A stretch of 64,000 bases of DNA, from contig NZ_BOOB01000009.1 in the NCBI RefSeq assembly GCF_016863015.1, positions 62,001-126,000 of the forward strand, given 5' to 3'. Shown piece after piece: positions 1 to 8,841 of this stretch. Source of the stretch: Microbispora amethystogenes. Lineage in GTDB: Bacteria; Actinomycetota; Actinomycetes; Streptosporangiales; Streptosporangiaceae. The first letter of the stretch is position 1; the number at the start of each line of letters is the position of its first letter. The notes below the pieces were generated by a model. That model did not search any database. It worked only from the letters and a program-made list of their open reading frames with translations, and was not told where the DNA came from. Position numbers and translations under genes: made by a program.

Positions 1-15
1 ACGGAAGGACGGACC

Positions 16-1614
16 ATGCGACGCAGAGGCGTCATCCTCACCGTTCTCGGCCTCGTGGCCGCGGGCGGGCTCGCCTTGGGACACACGACGGCGGCCGAGG
101 CCGCCGTGGCGTGCAAGGTGACCTACACAGCCAGCGAGTGGCAGGGCGGCATGTCCGCCAATCTCAGCATCCAGAACCTGGGTGATCCGGTTAACAACTG
201 GACGCTCACGTTCACGTTCCCGAACAGCGGCCAGAAGGTCACGCAGGGCTGGTCGGCGACCTGGAGCCAGTCGGGCAGCGCCGTGACGGCGACCGCGCTC
301 GACTGGAACAGGTCCCTGGCCGCCGGCGCGTCGACGAGCGCCGGCTTCAACGGCACCTGGTCCGGGAGCAACCCGGCGCCGTCCGACTTCAAGCTGAACG
401 GCGTCTCCTGCAACGGCACCCCGCAGTCGCCCTCGGCGTCCCCGTCGGCGTCCCCCTCGGCTTCGCCCACGCGGTCGCCCAGCCCCTCACCGAGTCCGTC
501 ACCGAGTCCGTCACCGAGTCCGTCACCGAGTCCGTCACCGAGTCCGTCACCCAGTCCGTCGCCCTCCGCCAGCCCCTCGGCGTCGCCCAGCCCGCAGACG
601 GGCGTGGCGCCGAAGCTGAAGGTGTCGGGCAACACGATCGTGAACGCCTCGACCGGAGCGGCATACCGGCTGCTGGGGGTCAACCGCTCGGGCGGCGAGT
701 TCATGTGCGTCCAGGGGCGCGGCATCTGGGACGGCCCGGTCGACAACGCGGCGATCGACGTGATGAAGACCTGGAAGGTCAGGGCCGTCCGCATCCCGCT
801 GAACGAGGAGTGCTGGCTCGGCCTGAGCAACATCCAGGCGTCGTACGGCGGCGCCGCCTACCAGAACGAGGTCAGGTCGTACGTCGACCGGCTCGTGGCC
901 AAGGGCATCACCCCGATCGTCGAGATGCACTGGAACTACGGCCAGTACACCGGCAACTCCTCCGGCTGCTCCGACGTGCACGCCTCCTGCCAGAAGCCGA
1001 TGCCGGACGCGCAGTACGCGCCGCAGTTCTGGACCGGGGTCGCCAACGCCTTCAAGGGCCGGGACGAGGTCGTGTTCGACCTGTTCAACGAGCCGTACCC
1101 GGAGCGGGCGACCGGTGGCGCGACGTCCGGATGGACCTGCTGGCGGGACGGCGGCACCTGCCCCGGCATCTCCTACCAGGTCGCGGGGTTCCAGTCGCTG
1201 GTGAACACCGTCCGGGCCACCGGCGCGACGAACATCATCCTGCTGGGCGGCCTGGCCTACTCCAACGACCTGACGCAGTGGCTGCAGTACAAGCCCACGG
1301 ACTCCCGCAACAACCTGGCCGCCGCGTGGCACGTGTACAACTTCAACTCCTGCGTCAGCGCCTCGTGCTGGGACAGCCAGCTCGCGCCGGTGGCCGCCCA
1401 GGTTCCGCTGGTCGCCGGGGAGATCGGGGAGAACACGTGCTCCCACGGGTTCATCGACCAGGTCATGAACTGGTTCGACGCCAAGGGACTGTCCTACCTC
1501 GGCTGGACCTGGAACACCTGGGACTGCTCCACCGGGCCGTCCCTGATCAGTGACTACAACGGGACCCCGACCGGGTTCGGGGCCGGACTGCGATCCCGCC
1601 TGCTGTCGTCCTGA
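16..1614 (+). CDS. Secreted GH5 endoglucanase with N-terminal CBM2
   Basis: Extracellular cellulase of 532 aa hydrolysing beta-1,4-glucan. Residues 1-30 form a Sec signal peptide ending AEAA. Residues about 31-132 are a CBM2 cellulose-binding module (starts with the typical ACKVTYTASEWQGG, Cys at both ends). Residues about 138-195 are a Pro/Ser linker coded by five exact 12-bp repeats. The rest is a GH5 catalytic domain: the acid/base Glu is in FNEP (E359) and the nucleophile in VAGEIGE (E469). The ATG has GGAAGGAC just upstream at the window edge, so its promoter is not visible. A strong terminator follows. It is the clearest sign of cellulose use here and gives context for the cellulose-type operator at 35538. 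Confidence 0.95.
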   Translation: MRRRGVILTVLGLVAAGGLALGHTTAAEAAVACKVTYTASEWQGGMSANLSIQNLGDPVNNWTLTFTFPNSGQKVTQGWSATWSQSGSAVTATALDWNRSLAAGASTSAGFNGTWSGSNPAPSDFKLNGVSCNGTPQSPSASPSASPSASPTRSPSPSPSPSPSPSPSPSPSPSPSPSPSPSPSASPSASPSPQTGVAPKLKVSGNTIVNASTGAAYRLLGVNRSGGEFMCVQGRGIWDGPVDNAAIDVMKTWKVRAVRIPLNEECWLGLSNIQASYGGAAYQNEVRSYVDRLVAKGITPIVEMHWNYGQYTGNSSGCSDVHASCQKPMPDAQYAPQFWTGVANAFKGRDEVVFDLFNEPYPERATGGATSGWTCWRDGGTCPGISYQVAGFQSLVNTVRATGATNIILLGGLAYSNDLTQWLQYKPTDSRNNLAAAWHVYNFNSCVSASCWDSQLAPVAAQVPLVAGEIGENTCSHGFIDQVMNWFDAKGLSYLGWTWNTWDCSTGPSLISDYNGTPTGFGAGLRSRLLSS

Positions 1615-1632
1615 TCTTCTCTCGTAACTCGC

Positions 1633-1671
1633 GTGCCCTCCTCCCGCTCCGGCCCCCTGGGAGGAGGGCAC
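1633..1671 (+). terminator. Rho-independent-like terminator of the cellulase gene
   Basis: Perfect 13-bp inverted repeat GTGCCCTCCTCCC / GGGAGGAGGGCAC with a 13-nt loop, 18 bases after the cellulase stop. There is no U tract, as is common in high-GC actinomycetes. Confidence 0.85.
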
Positions 1672-1802
1672 GTCCATGTCTGACTTTGCCACGTAATGGG
1701 GTGTTCATCCAGAAGGTAAAACTTTCGTCCTTAATGTCGAGACTTGGGGTCTTCCTGGTTTAGTGTCCGGTTACCCAACCGTGACCAGTCAGGAGATCCC
1801 CC

Positions 1803-2819
1803 ATTTCCAGCTACGCGGACCCCCATGAGCAGCACGCGACCGCCGTCTCCCTCGCGGCGGTCTCCCTCCCCGCCCACGCCGCCGAGGCGGCCGAAGCTCC
1901 GGCCGTTCCCGAGGTCGGCTGTCCCACGGCCGACGGCCGGACGGTGCTCTACACCGGCAAGACGACCGCGTCCTACTTCTGGGACGACGGCTCGGGCATC
2001 AACGGCGACACCGGAGCCCCCGCGTCGGGCGAGCCGATGCAGAAGGGCCTCGCGGCCAGCCCGAGCTGGCCCATGGGCACCAAGGGCTATGTGATCTACC
2101 AGGGCAAGAAGGCCGACTTCTTCGTCGGCGACCGCGGCCCCGGCGTTCCCTCCAGCAACGGGGTCATGCTCGACCTCGACGGCAAGACGTTCGCCGACCT
2201 CACCGGCGGCACCTGGGACAGCGGCTCGCTCACCGTCGAGGGCGCGGGCGGGCTCGGCCACATCCCCGTGAAGTACGTCATCACCGAGTGGGGCGAGGGG
2301 CGCGGCAAGACGGGCGCGCCCAAGCCGTTCTCCACCGGCGCGTACGGCGTGCGGGACAAGGCGGCGCCGCCGCCGCCCTGCCCGACCGCGGCCCCCGCCC
2401 CCTCCGATGCGTCCAATGCCGCCTCCGGGGCCTCCGAGGAGTCGCAGACCACCGCCTCCACGCAGGCTGCCAAGGAGGCCCCGGCACAGAAGTCGGCTCA
2501 GGAGTCGGCTTCTCCCGCCGCCCAGGCCGAGGCCGCTGCGGCGGCCATGGCCCCCTTCGCCGGCGGGCAGGACGCCGCGGGTGGCGCGCCCCCGGCCGCG
2601 CGGGCGGACGGAGCCGAGACCCCGGCGGCCGCCGCCACGACCGGTACGGCGTCGGTCCAGGCGGTCACCCCCGTGTCCGCCACCGGCGATCCGTCCGGCC
2701 GCGACGACGCCGCTCCGGCTGTCTCCGCCGCGATCGTCGTGTGCGCGCTCGTCGCGGTGAGCGCGAAAGTGGTGCACAGCCGGGTCACCCGCCGTTCGAG
2801 CGGCGACGAGGCCCGATAG
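1803..2819 (+). CDS. Secreted, C-terminally membrane-anchored protein with a 3D/RlpA-like barrel; apparent ATT start
   Basis: The reading frame is open back to a TGA at 1782 but has no ATG and no GTG or TTG before GTG 1944. A Shine-Dalgarno AGGAG (1791-1795) lies 7 nt before ATT 1803. Starting there adds a short signal-like segment (SLAAVSLPAHA) and the conserved-looking VGCPTADG before the domain. Residues about 40-170 show GTKGYVIYQGKKADFFVGDRGPG followed by GVMLDLDGKTFADL, which resembles 3D/RlpA-type double-psi barrels; this is my inference. A long Ala/Pro/Ser/Glu-rich spacer follows, then one C-terminal membrane helix (SAAIVVCALVAVSAKVV) and a basic tail. A sequencing error or start-codon mutation is the alternative. 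It is convergent with the secA2 gene. Confidence 0.65.
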   Translation: MSSYADPHEQHATAVSLAAVSLPAHAAEAAEAPAVPEVGCPTADGRTVLYTGKTTASYFWDDGSGINGDTGAPASGEPMQKGLAASPSWPMGTKGYVIYQGKKADFFVGDRGPGVPSSNGVMLDLDGKTFADLTGGTWDSGSLTVEGAGGLGHIPVKYVITEWGEGRGKTGAPKPFSTGAYGVRDKAAPPPPCPTAAPAPSDASNAASGASEESQTTASTQAAKEAPAQKSAQESASPAAQAEAAAAAMAPFAGGQDAAGGAPPAARADGAETPAAAATTGTASVQAVTPVSATGDPSGRDDAAPAVSAAIVVCALVAVSAKVVHSRVTRRSSGDEAR

Positions 2820-2843
2820 AGACTGGGGCGGGAGGGGCGGGGT

Positions 2844-5126
2844 CTACCTTTTACGGCCCCGGAGCGCTCCCGCGACCCGGTTGAACACCCGGTCCCACTC
2901 GGAGCCGAACGGGTTGTCCTGCACGAGATAGGTCCAGGTCGCCGTGGGCCGCTTCAGGCCCTGGTCAGCGAGATCCCGGGTGACGTCGGCCTTCTCGAAG
3001 GTCTCCCGGGAACGCCGTTCGACCTCGTCCAGCATCGCCCGGTAGGCGGGGACGGCCTCGCGGTTGAACTCGTCGAGCGGGTTGAGCCGCCCGAGCGCGC
3101 GCAGGTGGATGCCCTCGCGCAGGTCGGACAGGAAGCCGAGGTGCTCGGTCCAGCACTGGTCGAGGTGGTAGAGCACGATCTGCCGGGCGGCCCGCTCGAC
3201 CACCTCCTCGCCCGCCGTCTCGCACAGCTCGCGGTAGCGCTCCGGGCAGGCCGACTCCAGCGCCCGCGCCCCGGTGTCGCCGCGCAGGACCCGGTCGCGC
3301 TGTTCGAGCACCTCCGCCCGCTGGCGCTCCAGCAGCCGGGTGTACCGCCACGTGTTGCGGTGGATCTCCAGGTTCACGCCCTCGGCCACCCGCTGGGCGT
3401 GCGCCACGAGCGCGTGCGCCTCCGGTTTCCGTACGGCGCCGTCGGCGTCGGCGGGCGGCAGCGACTGGTCCGGCGCGTAGACCGTCAGGAGCGGGTCCTG
3501 GCCGCTGACGAAGAACACCGAGCCGCCCGGGTCGCCCTGCCGCCCGGCCCGGCCCCGGAGCTGGTCGTCCAGCCTGCTGCTGTCGTGCCTGCCGGTGCCG
3601 ATGACGTAGAGGCCGCCCAGCGAGGCGACCTCTTCCTCATCGCCGGGCTCCTCCTCGCCGGGGCCGCCCGCGCCGAGCCGGATGTCGGTGCCGCGCCCGG
3701 CCATCTGGGTGGAGACCGTGAGGGCCCAGCGCCGTCCGGCCCGCGCGATGATCTGCGCCTCCTCGGCGTCGTTCTTCGCGTTCAGGACGGTCGCGGAGAG
3801 ACCTCTGGCCGCGAGGGCCTCGGCCAGGCGCTCGGACTCGGCGACGTCGAGCGTGCCGACGAGGATCGGCTGCCCGGTGGCGTGCCGGGTCTCGATCTCG
3901 TCCAGCAGCGCCCCCTCCTTGTCCTCCGCGGTCGCGAAGATCCGGTCGGGCTCGTCCACCCGTACGCAGGGCCGGTTGGGCGGGACGACCACGACGGAGA
4001 GGTCGTAGAACTCGCGGAGCTGCTCGCCCACGGCGACGGCGGTGCCGGTCATGCCGCACACGCGGGGATAGCGGTGGACGAGACCCTGCACGGTGATCGA
4101 GTCGAGGATCTCGCCGGTCTCCGACGCCTGCAGGTGCTCCTTGGCCTCCACGGCGGCCTGCAGCCCGTCCGGCCAGCGCTGCAGCGCCGCGACCCGGCCG
4201 CGTGAGGTGTTGACGAGCTCGACCTTGCCGTCCCTGACGATGTAGTCGACGTCCCGGGTGAGCAGCGTGTGGGCGTGCAGCGCGAGGTTGACCTGCGTCA
4301 CCACGCCGGGGTGTTCGTAGATGTCGACGCCGAGGGCCTTCTCGACCGTGTCGATGCCCTTGGGGGTGAGGAAGACGGCCCGGCCCTCCTCGTCGATCGT
4401 GTAGTGGTAGCCGCGCGACAGCCGCCGTACGAGGGCCGCCATCTCGGGCAGGGCCGTGCCCGCGTCGGCCGCGCCGGCCAGCACCAGGGGCACCCGGGCC
4501 TCGTCCACCAGCACCGAGTCGGCCTCGTCGACGAGCGCGACCTCCGGGGCCGGCACGACCAGCTCGGCCGGGTCGGTGCACAGCCGGTCGCGCAGCACGT
4601 CGAAGCCGAGCTCGCTCACCGCCGCGTACGTGACGTCGCACGCGTACGCCTTCCTGCGCTCCTCCGGCGTGGAGGTCTCGGCGACCCATCCGGCCGTCAG
4701 GCCCAGCGTCTCGTACAGCGGGCCCATCCACTCGGCGTCGCGGCGGGCGAGGTAGTCGTTGACCGAGACCACGTGGACCCGGGCGCCGCGCAGCGCGTAC
4801 CCGGCCGCCGCCATGGCCCCGACCAGCGTCTTGCCCTCGCCGGTGGCCATCTGCGCGACGTGGCCCTCCAGCAGCGCCAGCATGCCCGCGAGCTGCACGT
4901 CGTACGGCCGCTGGCCGAGCGCGCGGCGGGCCGCCTCCCGCATCACCGCGCAGAAGTCGGCGGTGCCGACCCAGGCCGGGTCGACGACGGCGGGGCGCAG
5001 CTCGTCGCGCCGGCCGGCCTCGGCCTCACGCCCGGCCGCCTCCGCCGCGATCCGCTGGAAGGGGGCGAGATCGACGCTTCCCGGCTTCTCCAGGAACCGC
5101 CTGATCCATCGACCTACCCGCGTCAC
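2844..5126 (-). CDS. secA2: Accessory preprotein translocase ATPase SecA2
   Basis: 760-aa ATPase that moves a subset of proteins through the Sec channel. The DEAD motor is intact: Walker A MATGEGKT (about 93-100) and Walker B VDEAD (about 199-203), with the C-terminal helicase lobe (QMAGRGTDI) and helical wing/scaffold regions. It is shorter than housekeeping SecA (about 900 aa) and ends KRPTATWTYLVQDNPFGSEWDRVFNRV without the Cys-rich zinc tail, as in actinobacterial SecA2. I chose GTG 5126 because GGAG lies 5 nt upstream; an ATG at 5165 without a good ribosome site would add 13 residues. No SecY2 or glycan genes are nearby. The convergent neighbour is an exported protein that could be a client, though nothing shows this. 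Confidence 0.9.
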   Translation of the reverse strand: MTRVGRWIRRFLEKPGSVDLAPFQRIAAEAAGREAEAGRRDELRPAVVDPAWVGTADFCAVMREAARRALGQRPYDVQLAGMLALLEGHVAQMATGEGKTLVGAMAAAGYALRGARVHVVSVNDYLARRDAEWMGPLYETLGLTAGWVAETSTPEERRKAYACDVTYAAVSELGFDVLRDRLCTDPAELVVPAPEVALVDEADSVLVDEARVPLVLAGAADAGTALPEMAALVRRLSRGYHYTIDEEGRAVFLTPKGIDTVEKALGVDIYEHPGVVTQVNLALHAHTLLTRDVDYIVRDGKVELVNTSRGRVAALQRWPDGLQAAVEAKEHLQASETGEILDSITVQGLVHRYPRVCGMTGTAVAVGEQLREFYDLSVVVVPPNRPCVRVDEPDRIFATAEDKEGALLDEIETRHATGQPILVGTLDVAESERLAEALAARGLSATVLNAKNDAEEAQIIARAGRRWALTVSTQMAGRGTDIRLGAGGPGEEEPGDEEEVASLGGLYVIGTGRHDSSRLDDQLRGRAGRQGDPGGSVFFVSGQDPLLTVYAPDQSLPPADADGAVRKPEAHALVAHAQRVAEGVNLEIHRNTWRYTRLLERQRAEVLEQRDRVLRGDTGARALESACPERYRELCETAGEEVVERAARQIVLYHLDQCWTEHLGFLSDLREGIHLRALGRLNPLDEFNREAVPAYRAMLDEVERRSRETFEKADVTRDLADQGLKRPTATWTYLVQDNPFGSEWDRVFNRVAGALRGRKR

Positions 5127-5251
5127 ATCCGCTCCAACGACTCTTGGGTCCGACTGGTTCCACATGCCCGGTTCATGGTCCCACTATCGGGGCGCGCGAC
5201 AGGTGAGCGTACCTGACACTCCCTGACAGGTACGCGCGGCAGCATGGCCGT

Positions 5252-5608
5252 ATGACAACGATCGCGAAGCTCATCGCCGTGACCATGGACTGCGCCGAGC
5301 CGAAGAGGCTCGCCGACTTCTACTCCCAGATCACCGGGATGCCGGTGCAGTATGCCGAAGACGAGTACGCCGGCATCGGCGACGACACGACGGCCATCTA
5401 CTTCCAGCGGGTGCCCGACTGGAAGGCGCCGTCCTGGCCCGGCGCGGACAAGCAGTTCCACCTCGACTTCCGGGTGCCCGACGTGGCCAGGGCCGTGGAG
5501 GAGTACGTCGCGCTCGGAGCGTCCAAGCCGGAGTTCCAGCCAGGCGACTGGGTCGTGCTCGCCGACCCCGAGGGTCACCTTTTCTGCGTCTGTCCCGAGA
5601 GGTCCTGA
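5252..5608 (+). CDS. VOC (glyoxalase/bleomycin-resistance) family protein
   Basis: 118-aa single-domain VOC protein. It begins with the family pattern IAVTMDCAEPKRLADFYSQITG and ends VVLADPEGHLFCVCPE, the usual second beta-alpha-beta unit with the metal-ligand Glu region (DPEGHLF). Function within the VOC fold (dioxygenase, isomerase, antibiotic binding) cannot be told from sequence. It is divergent from secA2. Its stop codon lies inside a 20-bp tandem duplication (5601-5640). Confidence 0.85.
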   Translation: MTTIAKLIAVTMDCAEPKRLADFYSQITGMPVQYAEDEYAGIGDDTTAIYFQRVPDWKAPSWPGADKQFHLDFRVPDVARAVEEYVALGASKPEFQPGDWVVLADPEGHLFCVCPERS

Positions 5609-5640
5609 AGCGGGCCCAGTGGTCCTGAAGCGGGCGCAGT
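5601..5640. repeat. 20-bp tandem duplication over a stop codon
   Basis: Two adjacent copies of a 20-bp unit beginning GGTCCTGAAGCGGGC (5601-5620 and 5621-5640) differ at a single base. The TGA of the VOC gene (5606-5608) is in the first copy. Confidence 0.95.
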
Positions 5641-5757
5641 GTGGCCGACTCTCCTGACGATGCAAGAAGCGTGATTACATCGCGTGATCGTATCTAGTCT
5701 CTCCGTGATCGATTCCTGGCGGGCGAGGGGCCCGCCCGATGCGATGCGGAGGCATTC

Positions 5758-6567
5758 ATGACAACTCGTTCGGCGACCCGGCCCGGCCTGGTTCTCCTCG
5801 GGGCGACTCTCGCCTGTGCGGCGGGCCTGCTACCGGCGGGATTGGGCACGACCGCGGCGAGTGCGCAGTCGCGCGCGGCCGGCGCCCTGCCCCGGATCGG
5901 CGTGCTCAGGGGCGGCGGCGAGGCCCTGGTCAAGGAGGGTGGCCTGTCGGCGAGCTGGGTGCTGGAACACGACGGAGTCGTCCAGATCGCGCTCGCGGGT
6001 GACCGTATCGGCGTCCTCACCGGGGACGGGAGGGCCTGGGTGAAGGAGGGGGGCCTGTCGACCAACTGGGTGCTGGAGCACGACGACGTCAAGCAGCTCG
6101 CGCTGTCGGGCGACCGTATCGGCGTCCTGAGGGGCGATGGGAGGGCCTGGGTGAAGGAGGGCGGTCTGTCGGCGAGCTGGGTGCTGGAGCACGACAACGT
6201 CAAGCAGCTCGCGCTGTCGGGCGACCGCATCGGCGTGGTCCGGGCGGGCGGTGTCGCGCTGGTCAAGGCGGGCGGGCTGTCCGCCACCTGGGTGATCGAG
6301 AACACGGCTGTGAAGCAGCTCGTCCTGGCCGGCGACCGCATCGGCGTCGTCCGCGGTGACGGCACGGCGCTGGTGAAGGAGGGGGGCCTGTCGGCGACCT
6401 GGGTCACCGAGAACCTGGACGTCCTCGAACTCGCGCTCGCGGGCAATCGGATCGGAGTCCTCAAGGCCACCGGCGAGGCTCTGGTCAAGGAGGGAGGGCT
6501 GTCCGCCACCTGGGTGACCGAGAACACCGAGGTCGTCGACCTCGCCCTGTCCAGCGGCACCGACTGA
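5758..6567 (+). CDS. Secreted protein of six tandem 37-residue repeats
   Basis: 269 aa: a Sec signal peptide (cleavage after about residue 36, TTAASA) followed from residue 46 to the end by six head-to-tail repeats of exactly 37 residues (111 bp each, 5893-6558). Consensus: RIGVL-x-GDG-x-ALVKEGGLSA-(S/T)-WV-(L/T)-E, then a variable stretch and LALAGD. The strand-rich pattern with one Trp per repeat and six units suggests a six-bladed beta-propeller or a lectin-like fold; that is inference. Repeats 2 and 3 are the most alike, so the array may still be recombining. I know similar uncharacterised repeats only from actinobacterial proteins and can name no function. Confidence 0.85.
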   Translation: MTTRSATRPGLVLLGATLACAAGLLPAGLGTTAASAQSRAAGALPRIGVLRGGGEALVKEGGLSASWVLEHDGVVQIALAGDRIGVLTGDGRAWVKEGGLSTNWVLEHDDVKQLALSGDRIGVLRGDGRAWVKEGGLSASWVLEHDNVKQLALSGDRIGVVRAGGVALVKAGGLSATWVIENTAVKQLVLAGDRIGVVRGDGTALVKEGGLSATWVTENLDVLELALAGNRIGVLKATGEALVKEGGLSATWVTENTEVVDLALSSGTD

Positions 6568-6730
6568 GCGGACACCGCGCCTTCCCGGGGTCCGCACGTA
6601 CGGGGGCTTGAAGAGTGGGCCCGGCGCGGTCCTGAGAGTCGCGGGTTCCCGTGGCGCGGACCCACTCCCCCTAAACTTGCGTGGTGATATCTGGACACAC
6701 CGTCGGCTCCCGGCACCCCGGCCGGCACGC

Positions 6731-7624
6731 ATGATCTGGGCGGGAGTGGCGATCGCCCTCGTCGGGGCGCTCGGGTACGCGCTGGGCGCGGCGCTGCAGC
6801 AGTTCGAAGCCGTGCGCGACGGGGCGACGCTCGCGCTCGTGCGAAGGCCCCGCTGGCTGATCGGCGGGGTGATCGGCCTCGTCGGCGCGTCCCTGCACGC
6901 CGTGGCGCTCAGCGTGGCCCCGCTCGTCGTCGTGCAGCCGGTGAGCGTGGCGACGCTGGTCTTCGCGGTGCCGCTCGCCGCCACGCTGCACGGCAGGCGC
7001 CCCCGGCGGGCCGAGATCGCCGGGTCGATCGCGGTGGCGGTGGGCCTGCTCGGCCTGATGCTGCTGGTCCCGGCGCACAACGTGACCCCCGTGCTGTCGG
7101 ACGGAGGTGCCCTCGCGCTGATCGGCTGCGTCGCCCTGGTCGCCGCCGTCACCTTCACCGCCGCGCGCCTTCTGCGGGGACCGCTGAAGGCGCTGCTGAT
7201 GTCGGTCGGCGCCGGCGCGGTGACCGCGACCGTGTCCACGTTCGTCCGGGTCGTCGGCGGCGGGCTCCACGGGGACCTCGGGCGGCTGGTCCACTGGTTC
7301 ACCCTGGCCATCCCGGTGCTGCTGGTCTGCGCCATCGTGCTGCTGCAGAAGTCCTACGCCGTGGGCTACTTCGGGATCGCCTACGCCGGAGTGCAGGTGG
7401 TCGATCCCCTCACGTCGGTGGCGGCGGGGGCCCTGCTGCTGGGCGAGTCGCTGCCGACCGGACCCGACAAGGTGGTTCCCGCGCTGCTGGCCGCCGCCCT
7501 GCTGATCGCCGGGACGGTCACCCTGGGCCGCCTGGCCCCCGACCACTCCAAACCCGCCGTCGTACGCGGCGAGCCGGGCCCGCGCGAGGAGCCGGTGAGC
7601 GCGGTGACGCCCGAGGCGGCCTGA
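6731..7624 (+). CDS. DMT-superfamily (EamA-like) membrane transporter
   Basis: 297-aa integral membrane protein with about nine to ten hydrophobic helices arranged as two EamA-like halves; the first starts MIWAGVAIALVGALGYALGA and contains VVVQPVSVATLVFAVPLAA, the second contains YFGIAYAGVQVVDPLTSVAAGALLLGE. Such DMT proteins export or import small metabolites; the substrate is not predictable. I start it at ATG 6731, where the first membrane helix begins. An upstream in-frame start at 6608 would add 41 hydrophilic residues with no membrane or targeting pattern. Confidence 0.82.
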   Translation: MIWAGVAIALVGALGYALGAALQQFEAVRDGATLALVRRPRWLIGGVIGLVGASLHAVALSVAPLVVVQPVSVATLVFAVPLAATLHGRRPRRAEIAGSIAVAVGLLGLMLLVPAHNVTPVLSDGGALALIGCVALVAAVTFTAARLLRGPLKALLMSVGAGAVTATVSTFVRVVGGGLHGDLGRLVHWFTLAIPVLLVCAIVLLQKSYAVGYFGIAYAGVQVVDPLTSVAAGALLLGESLPTGPDKVVPALLAAALLIAGTVTLGRLAPDHSKPAVVRGEPGPREEPVSAVTPEAA

Positions 7625-7641
7625 CCCCTCGGGAAACCCTC

Positions 7642-8805
7642 TCAGCCCGGCCAGCGGAAGACGCTGTCGAACTGGCGCACCGCGACGGCGGGCCCGAGTA
7701 GGCCCGCCGCGCGCATCGCGCCGTCGCGCAGGGAGACCGCCAGCGGATCGCGCCAGCCGCTGATCCGCCCGACCAGCCGCGACCGCCGCACGATCGGCGT
7801 CGTGCGGGCCAGCCGCTCCCGGCTGTACGCGGCAAGTCCGGGGGCGGGATTCTCGGCGGGGCGACCGCCCGGCGAGACGTGCCGGGCGAGCACGACCGCG
7901 TCCTCGATCGCCTGGCAGGCGCCCTGCCCGAGGTTGGGCGTCATCGGATGCGCCGCGTCGCCCAGCAGCGCGATCCGCCCGGAGTGGAACGCGGGCAGCG
8001 GGGTGTCGAGCGAGTAGATGTCGTGGCGCAGCACCGCGCCGGGGTCGGCGGCGGCCAGCAGCGCGGGGATCGGGTCGTGCCAGCGGCCGAACAGGCGGAT
8101 CAGCTCGTCCTTCTCGCTCTCCGCGCGCAGGCCCGCGGCGACCGGCGCGGTGGCGTAGCAGTAGACCTGGCCGCCCGCCAGCGGCATGACCCCGAAGACC
8201 AGGCCCGCCCCCCAGGTCTCCGAGGCGCCGACCTGTTCGGCGCAGGGGACGATCGCCCGCCAGCTCGTCACGCCCGCGTAGACGGGCTCGGGGTGGCCGG
8301 GGAACAGCGCCGCGCGGGTCCGCGACCGGATCCCGTCCGCCGCCACGACGAGATCGGCCTGAATGGTCTCCGTGCCTGCCGGGGTGGCGAGGGTGACCAG
8401 GCCTGTGCCGGGGTCGGCCGGCTCGGGCTCGGCCCTGGTGCCCAGTCGCAGGGCGCCTTCTGGCAGGCGCGCGGCGAGGATGCCGACCAGCGCCGACCGG
8501 GTGAGCAGCACGATCGAGTCGCCGTAGCGGGCGGCGGCGTCCTCGGCGGTGGTCCGCGACAGCCAGCGGCCCGACGGCCGCCGGAGGCCCGCCTCGCCCT
8601 GGATCGCCGACAGCTTCCTGACCTCGTCCCCGAAGCCGATCATGTCCAGCGCCCGCAGCGCGTTGGGCGCGACCGCGAGCCCCGCGCCGACCGGCTCGAT
8701 CGAGGCCGCCTGCTCCAGCACGGTCACCTGCCAGCCGTTCCGCGCCAGGGCCAGTGCCGCCGTCAGCCCGCCGATGCCCGCCCCGACCACCACCGCGTGC
8801 GCCAT
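7642..8805 (-). CDS. FAD-dependent aromatic-type monooxygenase
   Basis: 387-aa group A flavin monooxygenase. It shows the FAD-binding GxGxxG (VVVGAGIGGLTAALALARNG), the DG motif (VVAADGIRSRTR), and the GD motif with FAD-ribityl contact (IALLGDAAHPMTPNLGQGACQAIEDA). This family hydroxylates aromatic or polyketide-like substrates with NAD(P)H and O2. The ATG is preceded by AAGGAGG (8812-8818). It is divergently transcribed from a TetR gene, with two operator palindromes between them, so substrate-induced de-repression is likely. Confidence 0.9.
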   Translation of the reverse strand: MAHAVVVGAGIGGLTAALALARNGWQVTVLEQAASIEPVGAGLAVAPNALRALDMIGFGDEVRKLSAIQGEAGLRRPSGRWLSRTTAEDAAARYGDSIVLLTRSALVGILAARLPEGALRLGTRAEPEPADPGTGLVTLATPAGTETIQADLVVAADGIRSRTRAALFPGHPEPVYAGVTSWRAIVPCAEQVGASETWGAGLVFGVMPLAGGQVYCYATAPVAAGLRAESEKDELIRLFGRWHDPIPALLAAADPGAVLRHDIYSLDTPLPAFHSGRIALLGDAAHPMTPNLGQGACQAIEDAVVLARHVSPGGRPAENPAPGLAAYSRERLARTTPIVRRSRLVGRISGWRDPLAVSLRDGAMRAAGLLGPAVAVRQFDSVFRWPG

Positions 8806-8819
8806 GTCCGGCCTCCTTC

Positions 8820-8833
8820 ACTACAGATGTAGT
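8820..8833. promoter_or_regulatory. TetR operator copy 1 (ACTAC-N4-GTAGT)
   Basis: ACTACAGATGTAGT has perfect 5-bp arms around 4 bases. It sits 14 bp upstream of the monooxygenase start codon and overlaps its leader. Confidence 0.75.
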
Positions 8834-8841
8834 TAGAGGCT

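Noticed and set aside
480-600. Regular 12-bp repeats as a possible CRISPR
   Set aside because: No spacers; they code the PSPS linker of the cellulase.
1731-2777. 348-aa Gly/Arg-rich minus-strand frame
   Set aside because: Low-complexity antisense of the Ala/Pro-rich stalk of the anchored protein.
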